A DNA stretch of 64,000 nt, from the NCBI RefSeq assembly GCF_943734655.1, contig NC_071354.1, positions 43,873,744-43,937,743 on the forward strand, in the 5' to 3' direction. Below are positions 21,352 to 31,140 of this stretch, in pieces. This DNA is from Sabethes cyaneus. Taxonomy: Eukaryota; Arthropoda; Insecta; Diptera; Culicidae. The notes beneath the pieces were generated by a model. That model did not search any database, had not been told where the DNA came from, and saw nothing but the letters and a program-made list of their open reading frames with translations. Positions within the stretch are counted from its first letter, which is position 1. Each line of letters opens with the position of its first letter. The position numbers were made by a program, and so were the translations under genes.

Positions 21352-21828
21352 GCATTTACCATCGACAGCTATTGGTGGCGAAAGCAACGGCGTTTGGCGG
21401 CAAACACCAGCGATCGGAGCCAACAACGATAGCAATCGGGAGGTAACGATAGCATTTTTGGCGGCTATTGGAGGCAAATCCAAGGACCTTTGCGGCATCT
21501 AATGTCATTTTCGATGACAATTCGAGGCACCCAATAGCATTTTGGCGGTTATTTTCGCAAACCAACAGCAAATGGAAGCAAATCGACTGACGGGCAGCAG
21601 CAAATTCAGCAGTAGGCCGTTGTGGTCTTAAACAGTTCTTATAAGAACTAGAGTAATTGAAGAATCAAAAGAATTTTCTTCACTTTTCTAAATGGTTAAC
21701 GTTTCAACGTTCCATGGAAAATGCTTGCTCATTCAGCGTCGGATAATCATTCGAGCAGCAGCAGCAGCCGATATGGTTTCCCCCACCACCTACACTAGCT
21801 TACAAGCAGCAGCGGCAGTGCCAGTGAC

Positions 21829-21893
21829 TATAAAATGGTACTCTTGGTTCGCCGTCTGCACATTCATCGCACAATCGCACTGACGGACGGTCA
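21829..21893 (+). promoter_or_regulatory. Core promoter of tandem unit 2
   Basis: Same arrangement as unit 1, offset by 542 bp: TATAAAAT, ACATTC with A+1 at 21862, and GGTCA at 21889-21893. Confidence 0.6.
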
Positions 21894-22369
21894 GCATTTA
21901 CCATCGACAGCTATTGGTGGCGAAAGCAACGGCGTTTGGCGGCAAACACCAGCGATCGGAGCCAACAACGATAGCAATCGGGAGGTAACGATAGCATTTT
22001 TGGCGGCTATTGGAGGCAAATCCAAGGACCTTTGCGGCATCTAATGTCATTTTCGACGACAATTCGAGGCACCCAATAGCATTTTGGCGGTTATTTTCGC
22101 AAACCAACAGCAAATGGAAGCAAATCGACTGACGGGCAGCAGCAAATTCAGCAGTAGGCCGTTGTGGTCTTAAACAGTTCTTATAAGAACTAGAGTAATT
22201 GAAGAATCAAAAGAATTTTCTTCACTTTTCTAAATGGTTAACGTTTCAACGTTCCATGGAAAATGCTTGCTCATTCAGCGTCGGATAATCATTCGAGCAG
22301 CAGCAGCAATTGATCTGGTTTCCCCCACCACCTCACTAGCTTACAAGCAGCAGCGGCAGTGCCAGTGAC

Positions 22370-22434
22370 TATAAAATGGTACTCTTGGTTCGCCGTCTGC
22401 TCATTCATCGCACAATCGCACTGACGGACGGTCA
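22370..22434 (+). promoter_or_regulatory. Core promoter of tandem unit 3, with consensus initiator
   Basis: TATAAAAT, then TCATTC at 22401-22406, a full match to TCAKTY with A+1 at 22403, then GGTCA at 22430-22434 (+28 to +32). It is the unit closest to the downstream Helentron ATG at 22785, which would give a leader of about 380 nt. Confidence 0.65.
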
Positions 22435-22510
22435 GCATTTACCATCGACAGCTATTGGTGGCGAAACCAACGGCATTTAGCGGCAAGACCGGTTATTGGT
22501 GGCAACACCG

Positions 22511-22784
22511 ATTGTTGACTGCACTGAAGAGGTTGATGTTACTTGTAACCAATGGCCCTTTTAAGGGCCGCAAACTAATTAAATGAAGCATAATCAGAAT
22601 TTATCTCAAATGTGCAAAATGGTTTTGATTATTATTTGTAACCAACGGCCAGAAACTATTTGAAGGAAGTTGGTTCAAATATCAAACTACGCATAACATA
22701 TTTATTACAATGATCTGTGGGCTGGCCATTCATTGCTATTTCAACCTTTGTGAAATACAGTAGTGATTTGTTAAAGAATTCGCT
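22511..22784 (+). other. Leader-like segment before the Helentron exon
   Basis: AT-rich DNA containing two imperfect copies of a TTGTAACCAAYGGCC phrase (about 22534-22555 and 22635-22650). From about 22725 it aligns with the region before the ATG at 30727. Confidence 0.45.
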
Positions 22785-23034
22785 ATGTCTAAATGGTTGC
22801 AGGCGTTATATTTACGTAACCACCGTAAACGTATTCGTGAACAAGTGGCTGGTGTAGTAATTGAACCAAGGATATCCTTAACAGGAGCAGAGCGTACTAG
22901 ATTATCACGCAAACGAAAGCGTGAGAGTGCTTCTAGTTCGGCAGGTGAAGTTGCAAGTTTGTCGCACGAAGAGGCATCGCCCGCAGATATCAATCCATCG
23001 CATACCGTTATAATTCCGTCACATGAAATGACAG
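22785..23034 (+). CDS. Helentron first exon, intact (partial protein)
   Basis: The ATG at 22785 opens a basic N-terminus (MSKWLQALYLRNHRKRIREQ), then GAERTRLSRKRKRES at about residues 36-50 and a Ser/Glu-rich stretch. The exon can end ACAG|GTAAGC at 23034, matching the ACAG|GTGAGT of the 4832-5118 copy, so about 83 residues are encoded before an intron. No Rep or helicase exon follows in this copy. This start is chosen because three copies share the same ATG context. Role unknown; the basic segment suggests DNA or nuclear binding. Confidence 0.6.
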
Positions 23035-23467
23035 GTAAGCATATTTATAGAAAATTATCGCATGCTATTTGAGCTGTTTAGAAAGAAGTTCATAATAAAT
23101 TTCGTAGCGAAATTACAAAAATACACTACAACTCAGTGCATTGATGGCAACAAATGTTTGTTTATTCGTGAATCTAAAATTGAATCTAAAATTTCAATTT
23201 AAATTAGTTGTGAAAATCTGGTGAATACTTAAATTACATAGTGGATCGTGAAACAATGTTCAAACTATCTCTGCTCTATTTACTCTATTTACTGCTAAAT
23301 TGCTAGGGAATAGTAGGGAAGTGAACTGCTTGTATCATCATGACTCAAGAAATGCACCGATTTTATTGTCCAGTCCCAGATACACCTGGCTGAGCTTCTA
23401 TCAAGCAGTTATTAATAATTGTGTAAGACAGATTATCTAGTTTGACATATTATTTAATGAGTATTAT
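23035..23467 (+). other. Intron-like and 3' AT-rich part of the Helentron copy
   Basis: AT-rich, no coding motif. It ends at the 3' subterminal repeat near 23468. Confidence 0.45.
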
Positions 23468-23530
23468 ATGACACAGTCCTACGTCACCCTTTCGTACAAC
23501 CCTTAGGGCTGTATACCTTGTAGTTTTTTA

Positions 23531-25799
23531 TTTATTCGATTATTGTTACCAACAAGAATAGCCCCTCGTAGTAGTTAGATACGGTGAACGAAATCTAATA
23601 ACCAGGTTTGCGGAGGTAAGATTCACCACGCTGCTGATGTCACTTGAACACCCCCATTCCTAGAGAAAAAGATGGCCGCTGGGGATTGGGGGGAAATATG
23701 GCAGCAGCAGCAAACGCTTTCCTATAAAGGTACGTTATCCAGCTTGGCTTGCATGCGCGCAACGCAGGCATCCGAGCCGTGTTATGGACATCGTAAAATT
23801 GTGCGTTTACATCCACTAGGGGAGTGATCATTTGGCATGAAAACGAATATTATTGGAATCGTAAATCAAAACAATTTGCGACGGGGCCAAATGCAAGTTT
23901 GCGGCTCCCCGCGCGCTCGGCATGTCGCGATTTCAGTGGCGTCAGAAGCTGAAATTGACTACTAGGGGGTGCTATGACTAGGTCGGGCTGGCGGGTTCGG
24001 GGTAAGCAATGGTACCGTCGAGTGCCATCTCGGCGGATATTACCGAACAGAAACATCAGCAGTAACAACAGCAGCAGCAGCAGTATCGCGATATGGAAGA
24101 CGATACCGGCAGCATACAGCACGAGTGAGTCGTATAACGAAACCAAACGGCGTCATAACTATTCCTGGCGCCGGAAGCGAAAAATCATAATTTCACATAC
24201 TGCTTCGAAGGATATATTGTTTATATCTTTGTTTTTACGACCGTTTGTTTTTCCAGCAATGGACCAGCGACAGTGTTGCCAATCCAGTTAGAAGGGTTTG
24301 AAGGCAAACACTGCTGCTGCCATGGTTGAACGATATCAAACAAGACTAATAATTCCTGGCAATTCTGCTACACGTGTCTTCCATTGCTTGATATATCAAG
24401 TGCTCTGGGAAATGGATCTCTTTTTATGAAATATTACTAAAAGCATACCATAAATGTTTACGGTTGTTCGGTACCTACTAACGTTTCATATGATGTCAAT
24501 TTTCCTCATCCTTTCAGAGCAACATTCTACATTGACTATTCGCTTCTGAAAGATATAGGCAATGGCAAAAGGACCTAGAAAATCGCTGAGCAATAAACGA
24601 TTATATACCAGAATAGAATCTGATAAATAAATAAACCCCTTAGCGTTGGTAGTAGCAGCATACCTTTGGAATGAGGCCAGAGGCTGTGTCAGCATGGCAA
24701 GGCAAAGCAAAAGGATATGTCCCAGGAGACAATATCGAACGTGCTGTAACATCCCCTTTGGATATGTACCTCTGCATGCGCGTTTGTGTGTATCCGTGAC
24801 CATCCGAATCTCATCGGTATGTATGTATATGGTGCGGTGCTGCCGATGCCGATGCCAGAGCAGGCATGTAGTCGAGTCGGTCGGTCGTCCAGGAGAAGCT
24901 CAAACTTTGTATGCCGGCTGCTGAACGGGCGGAGTGCGGTCGTGCCGTGTGTTTCCTCGGAACCGGGAGGCGCAGCATAAAACAGAAAGTACCCGCCTCC
25001 GGGCTATTTTCCTACATATATCGCCACTTTCTGGGCCGCGCGCGTATGCTCGTTCCTAATGCCGTAATGGTGTATTCGTGAGTGTGTTCGTATGTGCGAG
25101 TATGCGTCCGTCCGCTTGGATCAAGGATATGTCCTTCTCCGGGAGGCTGCAGCTGTGTACATTCCGGTGAGGGTTTTGTTTGTAATACTGTATAAAGGGA
25201 CCCTGGACTGGCAGGCGGAATGACAATGTTGCCACTGAGAAACGATCTGCTCTAGAAAGCTTCGTACGCGTTTTTGGATGTGGATAAACCAATGGAAGAA
25301 GCTCTCTGGTGTACATGGAAGACAAAATGACAACGATGCTTTATTGAATATGTCAGAAGCAGGCACTAATTCGATTGTGAAACGAGATGAAAGGTTCTAT
25401 TTCGGTTGACATGCGACGAAAGAAGCCGTTTTGTTTCATAATTCATGATGAATTGAAAGTACGTTTACTAGGTTACATCACTAGTTTTTGAAAAATTTAA
25501 GGAAAAAGATCTTTGTGGTAAATGTTACTGTCATAAAGGCGCATTATTGTACTTGAAAGTACTGCTGGAAGCGAGAATCATTGATGCAAGCTGCACAGAA
25601 ATCAATTAAAATTGATACTTTGTTTTATGGATTTGTTTTACGTAGGTTATTTACCTAAATCTAATCCAGAGATCATCAAATCTACAGTCTTTCGACAATC
25701 TTGAATTAAATTTTCACTTCAGTGGTTAGCAATAGTTGCAGGTTTGTTCTGAATACTATCAGCGAAATGATATTCTACTGACAATTGAGGCTTGGGTAC
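23531..25799. other. Single-copy-like DNA with moderate GC, no gene defended
   Basis: About 2.3 kb without recognisable transposon protein. It contains a CAGCAG run at about 24056-24082 and GC-richer patches at 23640-24280 and 24830-25330. Several overlapping open frames of 60-105 codons occur on both strands with no signature. It may be an intron or upstream region of a host gene. Confidence 0.4.
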
Positions 25800-26019
25800 T
25801 ACAAATGTTTTGTGAAGCACTTAGTTTTCTCAGCAGAAACGACCAGCGCGCTAAATTTTTATTTTATTTTATTTTTTATTTGTGCTTCATTTGATTCATT
25901 TATTTGGTTTGTTGGTATTAAGAATTTGTTAGTTTCACTGAAAAATGTCAATCAATTACAATGTGTATTGTTTTCTAATATACTAGAGTTTCTTTTTACA
26001 CAGATTGACCTAAATTAGT
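25800..26019. other. AT-rich DNA
   Basis: Nothing recognised. Confidence 0.4.
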
Positions 26020-26400
26020 CTTGATTTTCCTTCTTGATCTTTCATCACTGCCCTTCGTCTTTGTTTTCCCGTCTTTCATCTCTCATCTTTCATTTTCGTC
26101 GCTTGGTTTTTTCGTCTTTTGTTTTGAACTTTCCATGTTTTTGTTGTTGTGTGTACTCTATACTTATTCTTTTTGCGGTCGTCTTCTTGTCGTTTTTTGC
26201 TGTCTTTTGAAGAACTATTGGTCGTTTTTCATTCTTTTCAACATTTACTTTTCTGCATCGTCTTTACATCGTACATCGTCTTTTTGTCTCTTGCCAGCGA
26301 TTTGTAATGATTTGTAAACATTTTTTATTATTTTTTGTGGCGTTGTCGGTTGCTCTTGATGGCGTCTTTTTGTCATTATTTACTAGCATTTCAGGTATTT
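26020..26400. repeat. Pyrimidine/T-rich TTTTCGTC tract
   Basis: Plus strand rich in TTTCGTC, GTCTTTTTGTC and TCGTCTTT phrases, the same class as 13180-15060. The 98-codon frame inside is a composition artefact. Confidence 0.6.
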
Positions 26401-26483
26401 CTTGGCGCTGTTAATCTTTCTTTTAATCTAAAATTAAATAAAAGAAGAAATCTTTTCCAAAATAAGTTTCACTATTAATAATT

Positions 26484-26925
26484 AGGCCATCACAAGTATT
26501 TAAAAAAGTTTTTGTCCCTCCGGGGTTGGGCCACTGAAAGGGGGGGGGGGGGGGGGGTGAAAAAAACAAAGAGAATTTTTTAATCGAGCAAAAAAATGGA
26601 TTTTAGGCAGTTTTACTTAGTATTTAAACGTGAAACCCAAATCTATTCTTGCTTTTAATATATACGTTATTATTTTCCATGCAAAAATCTACGAAAAAAG
26701 ACAAAAACGAGAGAAAAATTTTTTGGCCGATTTTCGGAAATTCCATTGTTTGAATTTCCATTTCTATTTCGTGCTAGAAGCGTTAACTCAACTCGTGCAC
26801 TCATTTTTCGACTTTTTCAGGCTATAGAGCTCACAGACAATTGGTTTTTAAAAAAAAAATAACTCAAATCCTTCAAATTGTATTTTTGCCGCCCGATTTT
26901 TCAAGCCAATTTCCAAGGGGGAGAA
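26484..26925 (+). mobile_element. G-tract TIR element, copy 1 (right end lost)
   Basis: The left end has AGGCCATCACAAG, then AAAGTTTTTGTCCCTCCGG, then a run of about 19 G near 26539-26558. The following ~350 bp (CTATTCTTGCTTTTAATATA, TCGTGCTAGAAGCGTTAA, TAGAGCTCACAGACAATTG) aligns with 57160-57600. The right end is replaced by the jockey element at about 26925. No coding capacity. Confidence 0.7.
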
Positions 26926-27092
26926 ACAACTACCTGCAACTATTTGGGTCGTCGTTCATTGTATTCCGTTGCGACCGTAGGCCCTGCAATAGCAATAAAT
27001 CCAGCTTTGGTGGCGTGTTGGTTGCTGTAGCGCACTGTCATCCCAGCTCAGACTTCGAAACAGTGAGTGGTAAAAATCTGTAGCAATTTTGT

Positions 27093-27947
27093 GTGAAGGC
27101 TAGTGTTAGAGGCACGACAGTGCTACTGTGTGGCGTTTATATACCTCCCGATCGCAGCCAGATCATCGACGTAATTAAAGAACATATCTCTTCTGTGGGC
27201 GAGCTTCACAGAAAATGTGGCGATAAAGATGTTTGTATGTTTGTGGAGACTTTAATCAACCACGACTTGTTCCTGCGTGATTTCATTGATGTTTATGACA
27301 TGACTGCGTGCTTCTGCAATATTATTATGGAATGGCTGAATTTAAATCTACCCACTGTGAAGCGCCATAGCTCAGCTGCGTGGAGCACTGTTCGCTTGCT
27401 TGAAGTAAAGCGACTAAAAAACAATGCTCAGCGCAAATCTCGCCGTTTTAAAACCAACTTGTCGAAGCTGAACTTTAAACATCGTAGTGATGTATACAGT
27501 CGGCTGATCAGTGCTCTGTACAAATCTTATGTTCTGCGAGTGCAGACCGATCTTCGTCGAAATCCGAAGAACTTTTGGAACTTCGTTAACTCTAAAAGGA
27601 AATACTCTTCAGTATCATTGCATGTTTGTCTGGACGATGTTAAGGCAACATCAGAGCTTGATTCATGCGAGCTGTTTGCAAAATTTGCCGATCGAATTGC
27701 TTCCGAAATCGAAGCCGAGATCGCGGCTGAGAATGTTCCAGCAAGTTTAATCGAGTTGCCAATATTTGAAGTTACTGCTGATATGATATTAGCCACAGCA
27801 AAGAAGCTAAAACGACCCTACTCAGCAGCCCCCGCTGGAATTCCTGCTGTTGTTTTTAATAAATGCGCTGAAGTGCTAGCAATCCCACTATGCTATAACT
27901 TCAATAAGACTTTTGCGCAAGGGAAATTTCCCGGAATATGGAAGTAA
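27093..27947 (+). pseudogene. Jockey-type endonuclease C-part and RT N-part
   Basis: The 284-codon frame starts in the endonuclease (VLLCGVYIPPDRSQ) but the GDFN block is corrupted (VCMFVETLINHD where a CGDFN-type motif is expected), and about 100 residues before the RT are missing. From residue about 150, VQTDLRRNPKNFWNFVNSKRK is the conserved pre-RT linker of jockey-like elements, followed by KKLKRPYSAAPAGIPAVVFNKC and FAQGKFPGIWK, where the frame stops at a codon that probably was Gln. The upstream endonuclease start lies in another frame near 26926-27083. Confidence 0.82.
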
Positions 27948-27955
27948 TCTTTTAT

Positions 27956-28261
27956 CACAGACTAATAGACGTAAAACTTCGAACAAATTTTCTAACAAAA
28001 CATCGTTTCATGGACACCCCTAAAACTTGGAAAAAACACTAGCATCACCTGGTGCAGTCTTCACGCTACGCTAGAGTAGGTTGCTATAAATTTAGCAATG
28101 CTATAAAATTACTTGTATATTATCTGACAACAGCGCCAGCGCGAGCGAGTGGCGTTCTCGCGCAGCGACTGTTGTTTGAGTCTTGGCTTAAGTGAAAATT
28201 TGAAACGATCGTTTCTATTGGCGATCGAATCAGGCTTCAGTGTTACATCTGTCAGTCTGTG
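27956..28261. mobile_element. 306-bp MITE inside the jockey RT
   Basis: Terminal inverted repeat CACAGACTRAYAGAYGTAA (left from 27956, right ending 28261). The flanks share TTTTAT (left CTTTTAT, right TTTTTAT), a likely 6-7 bp TSD. Removing it joins ...GIWK-stop-SF to MFPVLKAGDRQNV, the expected RT continuation. Superfamily not assigned. Confidence 0.78.
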
Positions 28262-28930
28262 TTTTTATGTTTCCGGTGTTGAAAGCTGGGGACCGGCAGA
28301 ACGTTCGAAATCACCGTGGCATCACTAGCCTGTCGGCTGGCTCCAAGCTATTCGAGATTATAGTGAGTGGCGTTTTGTTCTCTCCCGTACAAAGAATTAC
28401 ATCTCTACCTCTCAACATGGATTTGTCCCAGGTCGCTCCGTTTGTACTAACTTGCTGGAATTTACTTCGTCGTGTATATCGCATATGGAGCAAAAGGCAA
28501 AAATCGATGTCATTTACACTGATCTAAAAGCAGCTTTCGATCGTATTGATCACAAGATCCTTCTGTGTAAAATATCGTGATTTGGTGCTTCTCGTCGATT
28601 CGTTCAATGGTTTAGTTTGTACCTATGCGGTAGAATCTTACGCGTTAAGCTCGACGCATGCATGTCTTCGGAATTTACTAATAATTCAGGAGTTCCGCAG
28701 GGAAGCAACATGGGACCGCTGTTATTCATGCTGTTTTTCAACGACGTGACCTTCTTACTCGCATCTGGCTGCAAATTGGTGTATGCCGACGACCTTGAAT
28801 TGTATCTGGTAATTCGAACCATAGATGATTGCCTTCGTCTGCAGGACATGCTGAATGATTGCAGCTGGCTGGTGTTGAAGAAAGTGGCTCGTAATCAGTA
28901 TTGCCAAATGTGAGGTCATGACGTTTCACC
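28262..28930 (+). pseudogene. Jockey-type reverse transcriptase core
   Basis: After the MITE: FPVLKAGDRQNVRNHRGITSLS (start of RT), then in another frame IYTDLKAAFDRIDHKI (about 28515-28555, first catalytic Asp), then SGVPQGSNMGPLLFMLFFNDV (about 28685-28748) and KLVYADDLELYL (about 28777-28810, the catalytic YADD). All core motifs can still be read but in at least three frames. Confidence 0.85.
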
Positions 28931-29385
28931 GCATTTTAAAGCCAGTTTTGTTTGTCCGACTTGCATTACGTGAGCTTCACTGGCGTGACCCCGTTAACCT
29001 GCCACCGTATCCGGATCCGGATCCGACTACTCGGAATCGATACACTCGAGCGCCATCGAAAATGGTAACAAGCAATTTTTATAGCAAAACTGATCGATGG
29101 TAATGTTGATTCACCGACACTTCTGTCTCTCCTGAACTTCTGCGCTTCTCAACGTACTCTCCGTTTAACTGACTTGCTATAAACCACTTACCACCGCACA
29201 TCATTTGATAATCGGGAATCGATTACCGCGTGCATTAGGACCTTCGAAATGGTTGAACAATTGTTTAATTTTAATGAATAAATGCATAAATTCATCGCGA
29301 AACTAAAAGGATCGAAATCTTTATAACTTTGACGCACATTTTAAAAATTCAGATGAATGGCTCTAGAAACAAATAAATAAATAAA

Positions 29386-29830
29386 TCTATTTACTCTTTT
29401 GGTCGTTTTTATTATCTCTTTTTAGCACATTTTGTTGATTCCTTGGCGTTTTTTTCGGTGTCTTTCGTATTTCGTCTATCGTATTTTGTTATCATTCGTT
29501 ATTTTTTCGCCGTCTCTTTTTACTTTTATTTATCACTTTTTTCGGCAGCTGTTTGTCGTTTTGTCATCTTTTTTGTTACTGTTTTGACATTTGTTCATCG
29601 TCAAGTTGTCTTCTTTTCCTCGTTTTGTTTAAATTTTTTGTCGTATTTTAAACGTTTTTTTTTGCTGTCTTTTCATCATTATTTTGGTATTTTTTTGTCG
29701 TCCTGTAAAAATGTCCATTCAAAATGTTGTCTACAGTTGTAGTTAATCGTCTTTGCGTTGTTCTTTCCTCGTTGATCTTTTCGTTTTTTAGCCTGTTTCG
29801 TCGGCTTTTTGATGCTATTTTAGGCAATTT
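29386..29830. repeat. T-rich TTTTCGTC tract
   Basis: Same class as the other pyrimidine-biased tracts (TTTTGTCGT, GTCTTTTCATC, TTTTTCGGTGTC). It directly follows the jockey 3' end and precedes the Helentron-like copy. Confidence 0.6.
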
Positions 29831-30049
29831 TTTTTCATGTTTTGATGTAGGACTACATCTTTGTTTACTATACTGGGACTAGGTAGCACTTCGTGAAAAC
29901 GAAAATAGAAGTGTAACGTTTGAATGAAAGATTTCAAATGCTAATAACTACTAAACTACTGAACGAAACTGAACAATTAATATGTCGTTGGATAGATAAA
30001 ATGACCAGCAATTTTATAGGGGGATAAGAAAGCAATTTTAAGGAGGGCG

Positions 30050-30565
30050 TAAGACGGGGGGCTCCTGTACAAATGAAACACAAATTTCTTCATAACTCGA
30101 GAACTTATCTAGCAAAAGGAATCAAAATTTAGAGGTAAAATGTGATCCCTTCTTCTTCTAAGAGGGGGGACTCCCATGCAGATGAAATACAAATTGCCTC
30201 ATAACTCGAGAACTAATCAAGCAAATGGAACCAAATTTGGTATTTGGGAGTTTTAGAAGGCAGGAATTTTTTCTATGGTACAATGAGACCCACCCGTCTT
30301 TTCAAGGCAGGGGGGGGGGTAATTTTTCTATAGCGAATTAGGACCTTTGCCTTATTTAAGAAGGGGAGATCCCATACACATGAGATCCAAATTTCTTCAT
30401 AACTCGAAAACTAATCAAGCAAATGGACCCAAATTTGGCATGTGGAGGTTTTCGGAGGCATGAACTTATTTTGAATTTATTTATTTTATGATGGTTTGAG
30501 ACCCCTCACCCCTGCGATAGGAGGATAAAGACTCTCATACAAATAAAACAGAAATTGGTCATTCA
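30050..30565 (+). repeat. Degenerate tandem array, ~110-190 bp units
   Basis: About four imperfect units, each with CCATRCARATGAAAYACAAAT, TTCATAACTCGAGAACTAATC and AARCAAATGGAACCAAATTTGG phrases, beginning near 30065, 30175, 30370 and 30535. One more unit lies at 52065-52190 next to the second minisatellite-ended fragment. Confidence 0.75.
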
Positions 30566-30587
30566 TTACCATTACAACCTTTATGAT

Positions 30588-30694
30588 CCCAAGCAGCACT
30601 TATTTGGCACTTTTAGTTGCAGCAACTTATTAACGACTAAAATTAGTCACAAATCGGTTGCCACAACCGGATTGTTACAACTGTGCTACTAGGG
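30588..30694. mobile_element. 107-bp MITE (CCCAAGCAGCAC family)
   Basis: TIRs CCCAAGCAGCAC and GTGCTACTAGGG (12 bp, one or two mismatches). The interior has GCAACTTATTAACGACTAA. The copy at 44393-44499 has the same length and is its reverse complement. It interrupts the Helentron leader upstream of the exon, compared with the uninterrupted 22740 region. Confidence 0.78.
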
Positions 30695-30945
30695 ATGTAC
30701 ACTAGTGATTTTTAAAAGAAATCTCTATGTCTCAAAGGTTGCAGGCATTGTACTTATGAACCCCCGTCCGCGTAGTTTCAAAGCCACCATTGCATTAAAT
30801 GAATAATTGAATCTGAATATTTTGCATTCTCTTTTAAACATTCACTTATGCACAATGCAGTTTACATTAGTCTTTGTTCTGATATAGTCCTACGTCACCC
30901 TTTCGAACAACCCTTAGGGCTGTATACCTTGTAGTTTTTGTTTAT

Positions 30946-31140
30946 TTTGTCGCTGTTTTTGTGTCTTTTATCGTATTTTTTTCTTGTTATTTTTGTAAAC
31001 TTTCTAGCTCTTTTTCATAATCTTTTCATTGCATTTTTGTCATCATTACGCTGTGTTTCTGCCGTTTCGTATTTTGGTCATGTTTTCATCGCCTTTTTGT
31101 TGTGTTTTCTGATGACTTTAATGTTCAACAGTTTTTAATT
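30946..31140. repeat. T-rich tract of the TTTTCGTC class
   Basis: Plus strand rich in TTTTTGTC, TCATTTTTGTC and CGCCTTTTTG phrases, abutting the Helentron 3' end. Confidence 0.55.

Larger units (their letters stand above)
21184..22510 (+). repeat. 542-bp tandem repeat, about 2.5 units
   Basis: Units start at about 21184, 21721 and 22263. Corresponding positions in units 1 and 2 differ by exactly 542 bp and are nearly identical (the same 69-codon frame at 21293 and 21835). Unit 3 diverges after about 22480. Each unit has CAG-rich text, a TATAAAA, GGCAAACACC/GGCGGCTATTGG phrases and a TTAACGTTTCAACGTTCC junction. The high identity of units 1 and 2 implies recent duplication. The open frames inside begin upstream of the predicted start site and are not proposed as genes. 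Confidence 0.92.
20655..23530 (+). mobile_element. Helentron-like element with internal tandem array and first exon
   Basis: The 5' end has the hairpin GACGTAGGACTACGTC (7-bp stem, GA loop) followed by TTTGTTTACTATACTGGGAC. About 200 bp of this start recurs at 29850. The 3' end (about 23468-23525) has TCCTACGTCACCCTTTCG, an inverted partner of the 5' GACGTAGGA, then an imperfect palindrome around CCCTTAGGG and CTGTATACCTTGTAG, again shared with 30885-30940. Subterminal inverted repeats plus a 3' hairpin are the Helentron layout. Between the ends lie a three-unit tandem array and a first exon at 22785. Rep, helicase and endonuclease are absent, so this copy is non-autonomous. Confidence 0.7.
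26926..29385 (+). mobile_element. Jockey-type non-LTR retrotransposon, decayed
   Basis: Runs from the AP-endonuclease to a 3' terminal region without poly(A). In order: an endonuclease piece at about 26930-27330, a linker and the start of RT up to 27947, an inserted MITE at 27956-28261, the remaining RT at 28262-28920, and a C-terminal tail to about 29290 (LLSLLNFCASQRTLRLTDLL, then SFDNRESITACIRTFEMV). Frame breaks occur throughout. A fragment of the same family lies at 60221-60640 on the minus strand. Confidence 0.82.
29850..30945 (+). mobile_element. Short Helentron relative (non-autonomous)
   Basis: The 5' end (GTAGGACTACATCTTTGTTTAC...GGATAGATAAAATG) matches about 200 bp at 20660-20845. 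The 3' end (TAGTCCTACGTCACCCTTTC...CCCTTAGGG...CTTGTAG) matches 23468-23525. Inside are a degenerate tandem array (30050-30565), a MITE (30588-30694) and the start of the first exon (ATG at 30727, MSQRLQALYL then stop). It is the deleted counterpart of the 20655-23530 copy. Confidence 0.7.

Noticed and set aside
21293..22044. The repeated 69-codon frame MVLLVRRLHIHRT in the 542-bp units as a duplicated gene.
   Set aside because: Its ATG lies upstream of the predicted transcription start, the frame is short, and there is no protein signature; the repeat itself explains the duplication.
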